Shown here: in pieces, positions 1-14,068 of the stretch | Numbering within the stretch: the first letter of the stretch is position 1 | Layout of the letters: each line of letters opens with the position of its first letter | Assembly: GCA_015350385.1 (NCBI GenBank) | Contig: WNKI01000001.1 | Coordinates: 11,116,573 to 11,180,572, forward strand | Direction of reading: 5' to 3' | From: Aculops lycopersici | Lineage: Eukaryota > Arthropoda > Arachnida > Trombidiformes > Eriophyidae | DNA length: 64,000 bases | Position numbers and translations under genes: made by a program | Notes under the pieces: generated by a model | Told to the model about the DNA's origin: nothing | Seen by the model: only the letters and a program-made list of their open reading frames with translations | The model's database searches: none

Positions 1-2424
1 GTGATCCGGATGCGTAGTCGATATCAAAATCTGGCTACTTCCGCGCAGATGCGTAGCCATTCCCGGGAACCCTTATGCGAGTCGATGGCGGATAGGGTTC
101 CGAAAATATGCTCGAACCCAGAGGACGCATCGAGGTCAAGGGGAAGGGAACCATGGAAACCTATTGGCTCGAGTCGTCGTATTAGATGTTTAATTATGGC
201 TTCAAGTGAGCAATATCCGATGTTCATTCATGTCTTTAAGATGGCTTTTGTGGAAGCCTACATCCAACTCTGGATGGCTCCAAGATGAAGGCCAGTGGAC
301 TTAGTTTTGTCAAACAAAATCTACTATCGATGTCAAAATTCATTTTAGAGGGTTTCTATTCCTTTCACGAGGTTCAGTGAATGTTTGCTACGAGTTTGGA
401 GCTTCTAGAAAAGGCGTTTGATGATAAAACAACAGATAAGTCTTGGAAGGGTCATAAGTGTGTTCCAGAAACATATCATCGAAATATTACGGGAGATGAT
501 GTTCTGAATTTGGCCTGAAACTGCACAGAAGTGTTCGAAATTTGGAAGCTATTGCACAACCGGGTCGCCCTCGGGCCCCCTGACCACCTAGCGACGTGAA
601 TCAAGATGGAGCTTGTTCAGAAATGCTGACGCTCTCGGAAGCGCATGCAATCGATCCGCCGAGTCGAGCTAAATACACCGAAAAAAACCGCTTCTAAAAG
701 TCACCTCTAATTCCGAAGTTATGATAGCTAGCAGGAAAATAAACATTGCAATCGACTTGGAAGTTGCATTCTGAGCATCCGGTTGCCTTAAATGTCTGCA
801 ATGGTGTATAGTTTCTGCAATTTAGATGTCACCTAAAAACAGTTTTCTTTGCCGTAATCCCCGCAACTTGTAGATCCGAATCCGAGCAGATACAGCGGCG
901 TTTGCAGCCTTGAACGGTTGGTATCCAGCCCCGCGGCGCTAGCTGGTCTAGAAAACTTAAGAGGTACCGGATATTCAGTTGATACCAAAATTTGCGTAAA
1001 TGTGCACTGGTGCAGGTCGAATCTGGTACACCTTCTTTCGACCCATTAGTATGCAGGAAACCGGAGATATACTCACCATCTCTCCACGCTACACCTGTTG
1101 TTATTTCAGATATTTGTGCAGGTATCATCATGAAATTTGCATTGGACATACCTTGAATACATCCTAGCGGATCGAGACCCTTGAACATGTGCTAGAATGG
1201 CAATTTTCAGTTCTATTCGACTATACTCGCTCGCCGGAGTTTCGGTAGAAATCGATATCGATTGCAATCATAGGGCTTATTCTTCCTTCTATTTTGAGTA
1301 ATCGAGACCTACAATGCATTTTGCGGAAAGACGTAGTTTCCTGTCGAGCATAACCCCCAAAGACATCATACAATCGAAGCTGAATCCCATAACCTTGCTC
1401 TCTGTTACCCTCTCAATAAAATTGCTGCTTTAACTGGTATCGATAACCATAGGTGTCGCCTTTGTGCGCCCACTGTCGTCTAGGGTGCCTCAATTCAAAC
1501 ATTGTATCGCCCAATTGCTATCCTAGCCAACTGCAAGCGGCTGGCATTTGGGGCCGGCGCGTGAGATTGCGCAACAGCAGTCGCCCAGTTACCTAGCTAG
1601 CAGGTGGCCGGTTGACACTTGCGCAGTTTAGGTGGCGATGGCTGCAGATCTGGCGATGCCTTGTGGCTTTAGCATTTGGACTGCCGCCACCTTTACTACC
1701 AACTGAGAGCCACTCGTCGATTATTGTTGGTCTCTCGAGGTTCTTCATTCGAGGAGCATAAACTGAGAGAGTCAACGTGAGGCTCATGCTTAGAGAAACG
1801 GGTGCGCAGTCAACTCAAGAGTTGGTTAGCCATTTGAGCTTTAGTTGTTGTTGTTGTTGTTGTTGTCGTTGTCGTTGTTGTTGAGCAAATGATAAGACCA
1901 CTACCGCCGCCAATAAGGGAAGGAAAAAAGTACCGACTTCAAGGGGAACAAGCGAAGCTAACTAGCGGATGGTCAGTTGAGTTGAGTCTAGCGTGGAGTA
2001 TGAGTAGAGTAGTGGTTTAAGTTTTAGTTTGCGTTTGCGTGGAAGCGACGAGAGCTAATGAGCCGGCCGACCGACCGACTGGTTGACTGAGCGGCTGACG
2101 TTACACGTAGTTTGCCTAGATGTTGAGGCTTTCAGGTTTTCCACCGAGCAGCTGCAACTTGAACTGCAGATAGCAAAGATTCCACGTTGGCGGCGAGATT
2201 TGCCAACTTTTGCTCACGTTCACGAACAAGGGTCAGTCGACGATCAGTCGCCTTCGAGTCACGAGTTAGCAAGCGAGTTAGTTGGCGAAGGATAAAGTGG
2301 ATTAACTCTTTAGTCAATCAGTCTAATAGCCAACAAGTTGAACAACAAACAAGCGGTATCCCAAAGGAGCAAGTTAGTTTGTAAGCTAGAGGGGGAGAGG
2401 TAAAGAAGAAGAAGGAGATCTACG
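1..2424. other. upstream region of calbindin gene, no gene supported
   Basis: No reading frame here looks like a real gene; the longest are about 95 to 119 codons with no recognisable domain. The final few hundred bases before 2425 are probably promoter and 5' untranslated sequence of the calbindin gene. A palindromic TATCGATA lies near 1438. The first 1.2 kb could be decayed coding or mobile sequence, but nothing in it was identifiable. Confidence 0.5.
1845..1882. repeat. (GTT)n microsatellite
   Basis: About twelve GTT triplets in a row, interrupted by two GTC units, roughly 540 bases before the calbindin start codon. It lies in non-coding DNA. Confidence 0.85.
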
Positions 2425-5400
2425 ATGAGCCCACCGAACTCGGCGCAGGTGTACGCCGCGGACACGAACAACGGAACCAGTAGCAAGCGCAACTCGACTG
2501 CCAGCCACAATAATAATAACAACAACAATGGCGTCCAGGACAAAACCGGCGACGGGAAGGGAGCGACCGCGCCGACGGCAACTCTCAAGGCCACAGGTGC
2601 CGACCCAATTGAGGCCAGCCGATCCGTTGAGCCGGTGGTTAATTTTATGAGCAAGTTTCGCGATAAGGACACTCGCGCGCTTAAGAACCTTAACTCGCAA
2701 CAGTTCATCGAGGTTTGGAACAACTACGACAAAGACGGTAAGTTTTCTGCCTTTTCAACTCCGTTATTGTCTCTTTGTTGGGCAGGGTAGGAGGATGCTT
2801 TTGTTTGGCAGCGGTTCACTTTGTTAATAGAAAAAAGGAATCTCAGAGGATTTGATTGTTGGAGGCAAATGATTTGCATGAGTTTGTTTGCTCCTCGCGC
2901 GAAGAGCGCTTCCGGTTTACCTGATCTTGAAATAAAGTAACAGCGGTAGAGGTGGCTGCGGCAGGTAGACAAGCGGACAAGTATACAGACATTCGCTTCG
3001 TGCAAGGCGGCTGCCAATCAGCCGGGCATCTCAACCTGGTATTTGTGGCAGCCGTCAAGCGTCGAGAGCCAAGAGCAGTGTCCGATTTGGTGACCAACTG
3101 ACTGACTTTCTAGTTGGTTGACTTGCCGACCGTCGGTCCTATGTGCTTGGTGGGCGGGCAGGCGGACTCACCGTCTGTTTCTAGAAGCGGCAGCCGGTCA
3201 CTGTTATCTATACAACTGCGCCAACCAAGAGGCAGCCGGAATTAGTTTTAATATCCAGCGCGTGAAAAGTTGCTCTTCCACCAACTGAATAGCTGGCAAG
3301 ATAGCAGGGAGTTATGGCAAGATGAATGGAGTTGACGCTAAGAACGGAAGCTCAACAATCATCTCAATGCCCAAGACGCGCATTGAGATGATTGTGTGGC
3401 GCCCATGTATTTCCTGTTCCCTTTCCTCGAAAGAGCTAGCTGGATATCAGAATCTTGCCGCCACTCACACGTACACCGTGGCTCATGGCTCTACAGCGTG
3501 GACGCGGCTCACTTCCTATGGGGATTATTTGTGACCATCGAGAGATACATTCACAATCCTTTGCGAGCCAACACTTGCTCGCCCGCTTGGGGCTCGGTCC
3601 AGCCGGAAGTGGCTTGTTGTGCCGCGGGTTGTTGAGCCCATAGACGTCTTTGGTCTCGCTCGCTGGCTAGCTGCAAGTGAGCGATAGAGCAAGCGAGTGT
3701 GGCAAACTCCCAAGGGAACATGCAAACTCTGTGGCCGTGACTCCTAGCGACTTATCACTGTTACAAATACGAACTAGAGCCAAAGTTGCTAGGTCCCATG
3801 CTAATAATAATGATAATAAGCTAAGCATCGCACATGGAGCGACTCAATTAAACCAATGACTAGAGGGCGGCTGACTTACTGACTTAGCAAGTGGAAACCT
3901 CTACTTATAATCAAGGCAAGTGAACCCTCGATTTCTCTGCGAGTTAAAGTCTGCGAGGAGCAACTTGCTCTTCGGCTATTCGGTCGCTCGGTGGGTTGGT
4001 TGAGAATTTAAGATTTTTCCACCAGGCGGGCGCCCAGCAGTCGGTCAGTCATTCGATGGAGTTGCTCTGGAATCCAGGCGAAAGCAACAAAGACAACAAC
4101 AATGACCAAAACTGAACTACTGGACTGGTGTTCCTGATCTGATTATGTGTTGCTCTAGTGTCTCGTCGTCCACGTCTTCGTAGTCGTTGTTGTCAGTGAG
4201 AGTCAAGCTCATAAGGTTTCCTGTTGGCTCGACGCGTGGTCTCGAGACAGTCGGCATCACACAGCCAGCATACCCGATTCATTGTGTTAAGGCCCTTAAG
4301 GCGCAGGCCACTTCTATGAGCTCATTATCACGACCAAAGGACGCTACATCAACTGGGATCGGTGCGGGCGTTTGAACGGCAAACTCTCGATGGGCCATCG
4401 CGAGGGGATTTAAAATGTCAAGCTCGCTGCTGCCGGGGCCTCATTTCATGTTAAGTGGCCATGATGAATGCGCGGGGCAGTCGACGTCATAGCCACAGCT
4501 ACTGTCATTGAAAGTTGCATTGAATTTACTCCTCTATTGAAGTGCACAAACGGTTTCAGAGAGAGCAGCGACTCAAATGACACCAACACAGCAGCAACAA
4601 CAATGTAACTTGCATATTCACAGGCCGACAGTAGCCTCGAGTAAAATGTCGAAAAGGATCACGGGCAAACTACACACGGGAATTCTTTGGGCGCGAATCT
4701 TTGATTGGTGGACCCAGCTGGACATTGTAACCGTTTTGGCCCCCACTGGCCGTCGTCGCATTGAAACTGACTCGCCGACTGACCGGAAGCTCGAGTGCCA
4801 GCGAGTGACAACAAAAGCGCTCGCCTTTTACTGTGCTCTCGCTGCCTTCGACTGTCACTGCACCAGGTGCAACCTCGCCAGGCCAACTTGTTGGGTTTGT
4901 TTGTTTGTTTGTTCGCTCGTTTGATGGCCAAACGGTAAGCCATCAGCCAGGCAGACAGCTAGCTAGCTCGCCAGTTGGACAACTGACTCTAATGCGAGCA
5001 CATGCAAAATTTCAGGTAGCTGGCGCAAGCAGTGAGTAAGCCGCGCATTTATGCACACGGGAGCCCTCTTTGCATTGAGAGCGAGTTGGTGAGTCACATC
5101 TTGAGCGACCATTAGGCTGGCTAGGAATCTGTCGCAGGTGGTTGTCCGCTCAAATCTTTGCCGGTGGCTGCCTCCTATTGCATTGCTACCCCAACTAGCA
5201 GTTTGAACCAAAAGAAAAAACTCTAATCTCGTGGGCCAAACAAGCAAACCAAGTGCCTCTCTCTCTCTCTCTCTCTTTCGGTTTCCCCATCTGCCTATAC
5301 ACTAACATTTCAATCAATTTGCTTGCAAAAGATCCACGGCCAGCAACGCGAATTAAGTTTCCCTCTCTCCGATTAATCATTGTCCGAGTGCAGAGGTTTC

Positions 5401-8400
5401 TCGTGCCTCCGAAGGTCGAATGCTCGCGAGTTGGTTAGCTCGCGTGGCAAGATCATTCGTCTACTCTCCTCTCCTCTCGCGTCCATTGTTTAGCTTGCCG
5501 TCTGCCGTTTGCTGACCCAATGGATGAAAAATAATCCCGCAGTTTGTTTCGCTGGCAGTAGAGACTTGCCATTAAAACACACGTTGGTTGGAGTTGCTCT
5601 CATTTGCCACCTCGCTCCTCGCCACCCCCACGACTCTTCAACTCGATTGACGAGGCTTCAGGAGAATCGGAAAGAAAGTGGAAAAATCAATCTTAAGCCG
5701 CGCACCCGGCAAACAAGTGGCTGTGCAAAAGTTCATTAGGTTGCCGGCTCAAGCTTGCGGCAGCAGGCGGAAGTTTGATCGAAGTTTTAGTCGGTCTTAC
5801 TCAACCAAGGCCTGCCAACTTAGCCACTTATTTGCTCATTCAGCTAGCTTGCCAACCAGTCACACACAGTCAGCCAGCCGGCGGGTCAATTGTCGACAGA
5901 CTTGCTAAATCTCTACCGCCCCCACAGGTTTTGGTGCGAGTTTGGTTGGAAGGGGAGAAAAATTGTATCGAGGAGTTTGGCGCGATGAAGACCAAGAGCG
6001 CAGCTTGAGTTCCTGCAAATCCCCAGCAAATAGAATGGGCGCCTTTTGACCGCCACAATTTCTGCTATGCCCATTGCTAAAACGAACTCAGTCTCTTCTC
6101 TCGACGGCTACCACAATATTGCACCTCCTTGTATGAGCTAAACTGTGCAACTCAAATACTGAAAACCTGAAGGCTGCGCCATTAGTGAAGCAGACGCTTT
6201 CCCCGCTTCCTACGTGAGCGAGTCGAGTGGCTGCGATGCGTCGTCCAACTAGCAAAGTGCTCGTTAGCAAATGAAATATCACGCGCGCAACTCTAGTGGA
6301 CACTTCCGTTGCGTTTGCGGGCGCGACAACCAACGCGGCTGGCTGCAAACGGACTGCCGATGAAACCAAGTGGAGCCGAGTAGAGTCCATAACATTGGCG
6401 AGGGTGTTGCGGCTGAAAAGTTGTCCAGCCAAGTGAAACAATACCGCCGGATTCTCCGAGCGGAAGAGATTGGGGATTTATTTTTGGCAAGCCCAAGTTC
6501 GAGTCTCCGAGCGAGCGAGAGGCTCAGGCTAACGAGCGGCGGAAGTGTGGCCAGCAGGTGCGATAATCTCGCGACTTGAAGGGTGGCAGCAACTCGTAAC
6601 GACCTGAGTTTCGTGGTCGTGTTGGTAGTTGGGTTGGTTGGCGACTATACTCGCAAGTAGTTGTGGTGGTAGATAAGGAACTGGTTCGGGAGACGATCGC
6701 TTGGCTTGAGATCTAAGCTTGTGTTGGACGAGTTGTTGTTGCTGTTGTTGCTGGCTTAGTTTCGCCATGACGAATGCTAATTTGGGCCTGGTGTCGCAAG
6801 TTAGGGTTGCCAGGAACACGAATCACAGGCTAAACTTTCTTCCCAGGGTTCAGTCAGTTTCCTCCTATTGAAATCGGAGAAGAAGGAGACAAGGGAGGGG
6901 AATCGATGTGGCCGCCGAGGCAAGCGTGTCGTCGTCGATATGAGTTGCACGAAATACGATCAACCGGCCAGATTCCGCCCCAATCAAGGTGATTGCAGGT
7001 TTGTTAAGCTCGCACTGGTGACCGGAAATTGAAGCGCTCACACACTGCAACTTCTGCGCGCCTCGTGGCTGAGGATGCGACCAACTCCGAGCCGTTGCCA
7101 CTCAGGGCCGGAAGTTGAGTCCGAGCAGCGTACCGGAAAAGGAGGAACAAATGTTTCAATCGGTTTGGGGGCCGGCAGGTCGGTGCGTCGCGTTGCGCTC
7201 CGCGAGCCGATGCACTTGCTGGTAGGCCCATGAATCGTATCTACCACTGGTTGGCGATGATTCAATTCCACTGATTAGCTTGCCATACTCCATCTCTGGG
7301 GGCAACTTCGTTGGCTGCAGCGCTGCCACCACCAACAAACTAAACGTTGGCGACGAAGGGGAGGATCATCAGACGCCGGCTTGTCGATTTGGTGCTGCCA
7401 GCCGCAAAGTCGGAGTTTGGCTGCTCGCTGGAGAGATGGTAGAGAGAGAGAAAGGGAAGTTTTAGTAGCCGGTCGGGACCAGAATAAGCAAAGTGCCGAG
7501 GCGACGGCCGCGGCGATAGTGGCGCCAATCTAAGTGATTGGTAGCAGTCAGTTGACTTCGGCCAAGCAAAGTCGACGGCGTGACTCCTCGGCGAGTCATG
7601 GTAGATTAACTTCCTGCTGCTGCTGCTGTTGCGTCGCTCGCTTTGGACTGGAAGATGCAAGACCAAAGTCAGAGGCAAGAGACTCGCTTGCACCGGGTTT
7701 CTTCTCAAACCGGAAGCCAACTCGCTCGCGATGCTAGTTTTCTGGTAATCGAATTAGATGCAGCGAGAACTAGAGCTGAGTTGGCTCTTCGCTCCTTGAG
7801 CCTCTCGATCACCTGGTTCGCCGCCGATCGCCGCACAACTGCCACCACTGGCCACTACAAACAGCCAGCCAATCAAGCAGCGGCGACTTGTGGATTCTGG
7901 ACGGTATTAGTGTGAAACGTTTTGTTACCATCCATCTCCAGGTTGACAAAACGTATGGACCCACTTAAAGCTGACACAATGCAGTGTAGTGGGGTGTTGC
8001 ACGAGACTACCTGCCACTCGACCAACTTGACCAACTAACTCACTCGATAAACTTTGCGACATTTTGCAGGTGACTCACTACTGAGCTACTAGCGCTTGTA
8101 TCACTTTGCTTTCTATTCTAGCTCGCAGATCCAGAGTAGGTAATACGGAAATTCAGGATCCAGCTACGTGATGCGAATATGAACTCGTGCACAAAGGCTC
8201 GCAAACCTTCCAAATGAAATGATTCTCTCGCTTCGCATTCATTCACCTGCCCTCACCTGCTCGCAAGCTATTTATTCAGACAGAAAACTGCCGGACTTTC
8301 TATGCTGCTGGCCAATACTGTTGCCATTGCCATTAGCTCTATTCGGCAACGCCACACACGCGTCAGCGACTGGTCTCATTAGGCGCCATGCACCTGGAAT

Positions 8401-10089
8401 AATGCATCGTAGTCGCTTCCGGTAGCGATAGGGTAAGCAGTGGTGGCCGTTGCGCAATTAGTTTGGGCTTCCGGCGGACTTTCAGCGCTACGGCTGGAAG
8501 TCCGTCTTTGGACTTGAAAAATGCTTGCATCTAATTGATGCACACGAATTTGGATTTGAATTATATGTATCCAGTTGGCTAAACTTTGGCTTAGTGACTG
8601 AGCTACAGTTTAAAGTAACACTACACTACACCGAGCCACGCCACACAGAACATAACAAAACAAATGTTGCCACTATCTTATTCTTAATTCACAACCACGA
8701 GCAACTCCCTTTTATTGTTACTATCTTGATTCTTGCCACTCGCCTCTTGTTGTAAATCCCTTGCATTATTTCCACCCATCCTTCGGGAATACCACCGCAG
8801 CTCCGTTGATTTGTAGTCCATGTCGACCTTCCAGTTTCAACGCAAGCCTCCCCCGCTGGAAATCCGCCGACGCATTAATTTATGAAAACGACTAGTAGAT
8901 CGGCGAGTGGCTTGAATATATTAGCGGTTATGGGCTTGCAACTGGATATTCGAATAGAATCCCTTGGTTGAACCACGTCATATACATAGAAACTGGCTGT
9001 GGTGTCTCGAGGACTAGTCGGTTGCTATTGGCGTCGGTATTGGAATACTCGCTCTTCCTCTGAGATCATCGTAACCATCGCAAACGTCGCGCGAACAACT
9101 TTAACGGCCGTCGCTGGGCGCCAAGCTAAAGATCATCACGATGCCGCAACCACTAAGAGATTCAACCGAAACTATGGACAAATCCTCGCTAGTCCACGAC
9201 AACCACCGACCTTGACAAGTGACAAATTGTCCTCAAGGTCAACGCTAACGATTCGAGTGGCTTCCGACAGCTAGCCAGCTAGCTCTTACAGTTTCGTATA
9301 TTTTTTCCGCAAAACAGTTTTCCTCGTTATCGTGACCAGCACCGATCGCTGATATTCGATTTGCAAATGAAGCTAACGACCATAGGCGCGAGGTGGCTCA
9401 CTAGATGAGCTGGTTGCGTAACCTGTTTGCAGATTGAGTTATATCTGTGCGAGATTTGCATAGAAATTCAACGTTAGAAATATGATGAACCACGAGCGAG
9501 AAAGCGAGCGACCACCTGTTTAGTGCGCGCGATTGCACACGAGCTGTACTGCGCGCGTGACTGAGATTGAGGTTGCGTAAATTAGTGCATTTTTTACGCT
9601 AAATTTCCACTCAATAATTGCGCACTAATACGAAAAATACCGTCCTTTTTCTGGAACCCTGAGAGAAGTGTCGCCTCTCTAGTCTATTGTGCCTAGAGAT
9701 ATAACTTGAACGATACTAGACTTTATCGTCTCGATTTGGTCATTTTGTCGTTATTGCAACTCGATATTCCATTGCAGCTGCACAGTGTATTAATTTCCAA
9801 GCCTCAAACTCGGGAGAGAGCGACAACTCAATTCAGAGCCAAAGGCATTTAGTTGAGCCTCTTATGGCCCATTAGATTGGAAAATTTTTCTGCTGCCCCT
9901 CTGCCACTAGACTGTTGGTATTGAATAAGAAGCAGCAGTGCTAGTTGTAATGGCGGCAACATCAGCGGCAATATTAGATTTCGGCTCGGCGATGGAAACC
10001 ACTGAGTTAGCTAGCTCGCCAGTCAGTTGGGTGGGGACAGAGGGAATACAAATAAAGATGCCAACCAGAGGCTTAAATTACCACTATAT

Positions 10090-10130
<41 letters not shown>

Positions 10131-13100
10131 GCTCGGTTGGTGTCCCACAATCGAATACATGGAGTCGAGTCGAGAGCTAGACTCTTGGTGATGGCAAAAG
10201 CAAGTTAGTGCGACGAAAATTCGCGGTGATAAATATGTGTTATATGTATTTGCCATCTTGTCTGCCATTGGTCTTGGCTTGTTGATGTTAAAACTGGCTC
10301 CTCTCGAGCTGGTCGCGTTTGTTGGCCGGTGATTTCAAAGACGAAAACTTTGACAACGACAAACAAAAGGTCATCAGTTTTGGGGCTTGAATGCAAGGAG
10401 TTTTGCCAAAGCTCTAGCTTTGGTCAATTTGCGAGCACCACTAATGGCGACAAGAAGCTTTCCGCGGTCCCACTAACTGTACTATCGAAAGTCAATCGAC
10501 ATAGACTAGCCAGAGGCTGAGGGATAAGCTGGACGATCAGCTGGATAGATTGCAGTGGCCAAAAAGCAGCAAGAAAACTTGAACTTGAGGAGGGAAAAAG
10601 AGAGATTGCGGATCGGCAAGTGAAGTGAATCGAGAGGAGCACGGTGAACTCGAGTGGCCAAATTGTGAACCGACTGGACTGGCCACTACCAAGTGCACCA
10701 GTGGCGGGTTCCTCCGCGATCTCCCGTGGCTCACTTGCCACCGAGAGCTTTAGCACTAGAAAATCCCTCCCTTCACCAAGCTAGCGACAACGTTTGCTCG
10801 TTTTGATTATCGCGTCGCCAATTGTTTGGTCTAGGCTTAAGCTTTGGCTTTAACTCCCACTTTCGGCCTAAGCGCCTCGAGATCTCAGTCATCTTGCTGG
10901 TCAGATTCGTTTTGGTCGTAGTCTTTGTTGTTGTCGGCCGGCGGAAACTGCCAATGGTTGGCAAAAACCACTTGCACCGCAGCAAAATAAATCCACGCAA
11001 ACGTCACAGATAAACTCTTGCCCTCTCCCTCTCCCTCTCTCTCCCTTCCTCTTCCTCTCACACACATAAATACAAACAACCAACTAGCCGCTAGCTCGAC
11101 CAAACTCGCCAATTCCTCGCCCTTGATCAGAAGTGAGGGCGAACTGCGCCAGCAAGTTCACGCCCAACTTGCTGGCTGGCTAGACCGATGGCAAGACCGA
11201 TGGCAAGACCGATGGCTGCCCAACTATGCGAGCACTTATCTCGGCGCCGTCGTCGTCGTTGTCGTGGCCACGATAGCATCGCATTGTAGCGCAAGCCAAG
11301 CGTCGAGCTGATGACGATTGCACGTTTTAATGGGCGCCCATCGAAAGTCAACGGCGGCGTTGGTTTGATAGTTGACTCGAGTGCCAGTGCGACCGTGCTT
11401 GCTCTTGTGCCGGAGCCCTCCATTTGGGATTCGCACTCTCGACACCACAACAACCACCGCGAGGATTCTATTAATCGGGCCACCACAGGTTCAGGCGCAA
11501 CTTTGGCGCTAATGGCTCGCAGAGCCGATCGTCTAATCGCCTGGAGGAAGTTTACTCGGATGGGCAAACAGTAGTGCAGCAGCGAGTGGCATCACTTGGC
11601 CGTTGCCGCTAGCTTCAGTGTCGGCGCCTGGATTGCTCATTGATCGGCTAGCCTGTCAGCTAGCCAGCTAGCTAGCTATCAGTCCGACGAGCAGTCGGTG
11701 GTTGTTGCTGTCGGAGATGGAAGTTTATTTTGTGCGAAAATGCGGGCACCTAGTTGGTAAATGTGTCGCTCGGTGCATAGCGACGTCCCGTTGTTGTGCT
11801 CCCCTCGTCGGAGAGCGCGGCGAGCTTTGTGCAACCGTCGAGCTTTGTACAACCGTCGAGCTTTGTACAACCGTCGAGCTTTAGTAAACGATTGCTCATG
11901 GACAGTCAGTCAGCTAGTCTTTCTATTTGTCCTGTCCGCTCAAAGTTGTCGATTTGCTCAATGCTACGGTCGGCCACTTTGAGACTTTCAGCCTCTTAAT
12001 TTTATGAACGCCTCAGCCTCTTAGCTCGCGAGTTTAAGTAACCATCTTAACTGAGCGCGAGCCAACCATTCAAATTCTATGGCCGGTATTCCAGAATACT
12101 GAGCAAGGACGTTCGAGGGCCACAACTATTTACCGGTCTGCAGCTAAGCAGAGAGCCAAGCAGATAACTTGCGCTGCATGTCAAGTTTCGTTAATGAGCC
12201 CATTGATCAGTCTAACGCAAGCTCGACCATTACTAGTGTTAGTGGTTGTGTAAGTCCTCTGTAACCTCTACTCGCTTGGCTTGCTCGGTGTGTCGTTGAT
12301 ACACTAACCAGCCAAGCGACAAGCCAAGCAAACAATCAAAGACCCGGAGAGCCTATCGGCGATGTCAAGATAGATGTTGCGCAATCCCCAAGTGACTGTC
12401 TCGCTTCTCTCACTGGGAGACTCTACAATGCGAGACTGAAGCCGGCGCCGGCAACTAGCACGAAACAAGGTTTAAGCGGAAGTCGCGCAGTGGTCCCAGT
12501 GGCGCCACCATAGACTTCCGTAGAGGTTCCAGCAGACAAGCCTATTGAGATGGATTGAGTTGAGCCACGCGCCTCTGTATCGATCCGTCCATCGAGTTGT
12601 GGTCGTATTTGTTCTCGTTGTAGTCGCTATAGTCGCGTTGGTTTTAGCTGGCGGATTGTGAATGTTTCTGTGGTTCATTTTGGCGGACTCGCGGAGATTT
12701 AGTCTGGTTTGGAATCTCGCTGACTTGTTTTGCGCAAAGGCAACTAACAAAAGCGAGCGATTATCTCGCCCATTTCTATGCAAGTCGGTGGACTCGTCGT
12801 TCGACTAACTGTTCGGCCGTCGTAGACTTGAGGTCACTTTAGCATCGAATCACATGCTCTTCATTCGTTGTCAAGCGGCAAGCGGTGGTGGCCATTATCC
12901 TGCACTAAGTGGTGGCCTGCTTAGTGTATCAATTTGTAGTCGTGCGTGTAATCGTCCCGCGGTTGCTTGCCGCTAAATGGAGGCTTGCAGCAGAAACGTC
13001 AACAAGTCCATTTTGCTTTCTGGGTCTCTCTTTTGTTGGCAGACTAAATAGACACGGAGAGTCAAAATAGCGTCGACCACGAGGCTTGTTGGCCGACAAG

Positions 13101-13990
13101 CCGAGTTTATTGATCTCTCCACTGGTTGCCTTGTCGCGTGCGGCTCTTCCAGCGAGCCATTAATTAGCTCCAGTGGTCCACTTGGTTCCGCCAGCCGACC
13201 ACTCGCCTGTTAAGTGGTCCATTTAAATGCTCATCTAGCTCCAATGTCGTAGTTATTGACTGAAAGTCAAGTGAAAAAGACAACAACAACAACAACAAAA
13301 AACAAGTTGAAGCATATGTATTCATATAAATGTGTACATTTGCGAGCCTGTTGATGTTTGACGGAGACAATCAATCCTCGTCGGTGTGTCGTTGTTATTG
13401 TCAAACTAGATTTAGCCGCCCAAGAATCACTTTAGATTCTCTATCACTTTTTAATCGAAATTCGGTCGGAAGTGAAGTGGCAATTTCCCATTCATCTTTT
13501 CCAGTGGCGCTCTCAAACTTCGGATCTGGGACAAGGAGCTCAAAGTGATATAAGTAGCGGACTCGCTATCGATGGACCGCCATTGCAAATCCAAATGGAT
13601 TTCCTCTCAAGTTTAGACCCAAGGCCGACTGGAATCCTGGCATTCAAAAGACAAGTCGGCTCGTGGTGCCGCCACCAATCTCACCATTTAGCCAATTTCG
13701 TCGTCTCGGCTAGTGGATTGATGTTGTCGATGTCATATGCAAAACTTCACTTCTCTTAGCGTTTCGCTTGGACCAAATATCAGGCATGCAAGCGTAATAA
13801 TGCAACCAGAATGATAAATTGAATCACAAACTCGACTCCCTACTATCCGAGTCGAGTCGAGTCGAGTTTAGCTTGAGCAAGGTTCTGCAAGCTAGCTTGA
13901 GCCTCATGAACCGGGGCTTGAGTCGGATCGCGACGTTTTCCTCGTTTTTCTTTCTCTTTAGGGAAATTGTTACGGGATGAGGAGGAGGAG

Positions 13991-14068
<78 letters not shown>

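Noticed and set aside
388..600. Possible decayed coding sequence (a stretch reading LELLEKAFDDKTTDK)
   Set aside because: It is short, lacks an ATG in a useful place and matches no family I can name; a mobile-element origin could not be supported.
829..1188. 119-codon minus-strand frame
   Set aside because: There is no domain, no neighbour context and no homolog recognised; chance cannot be excluded.
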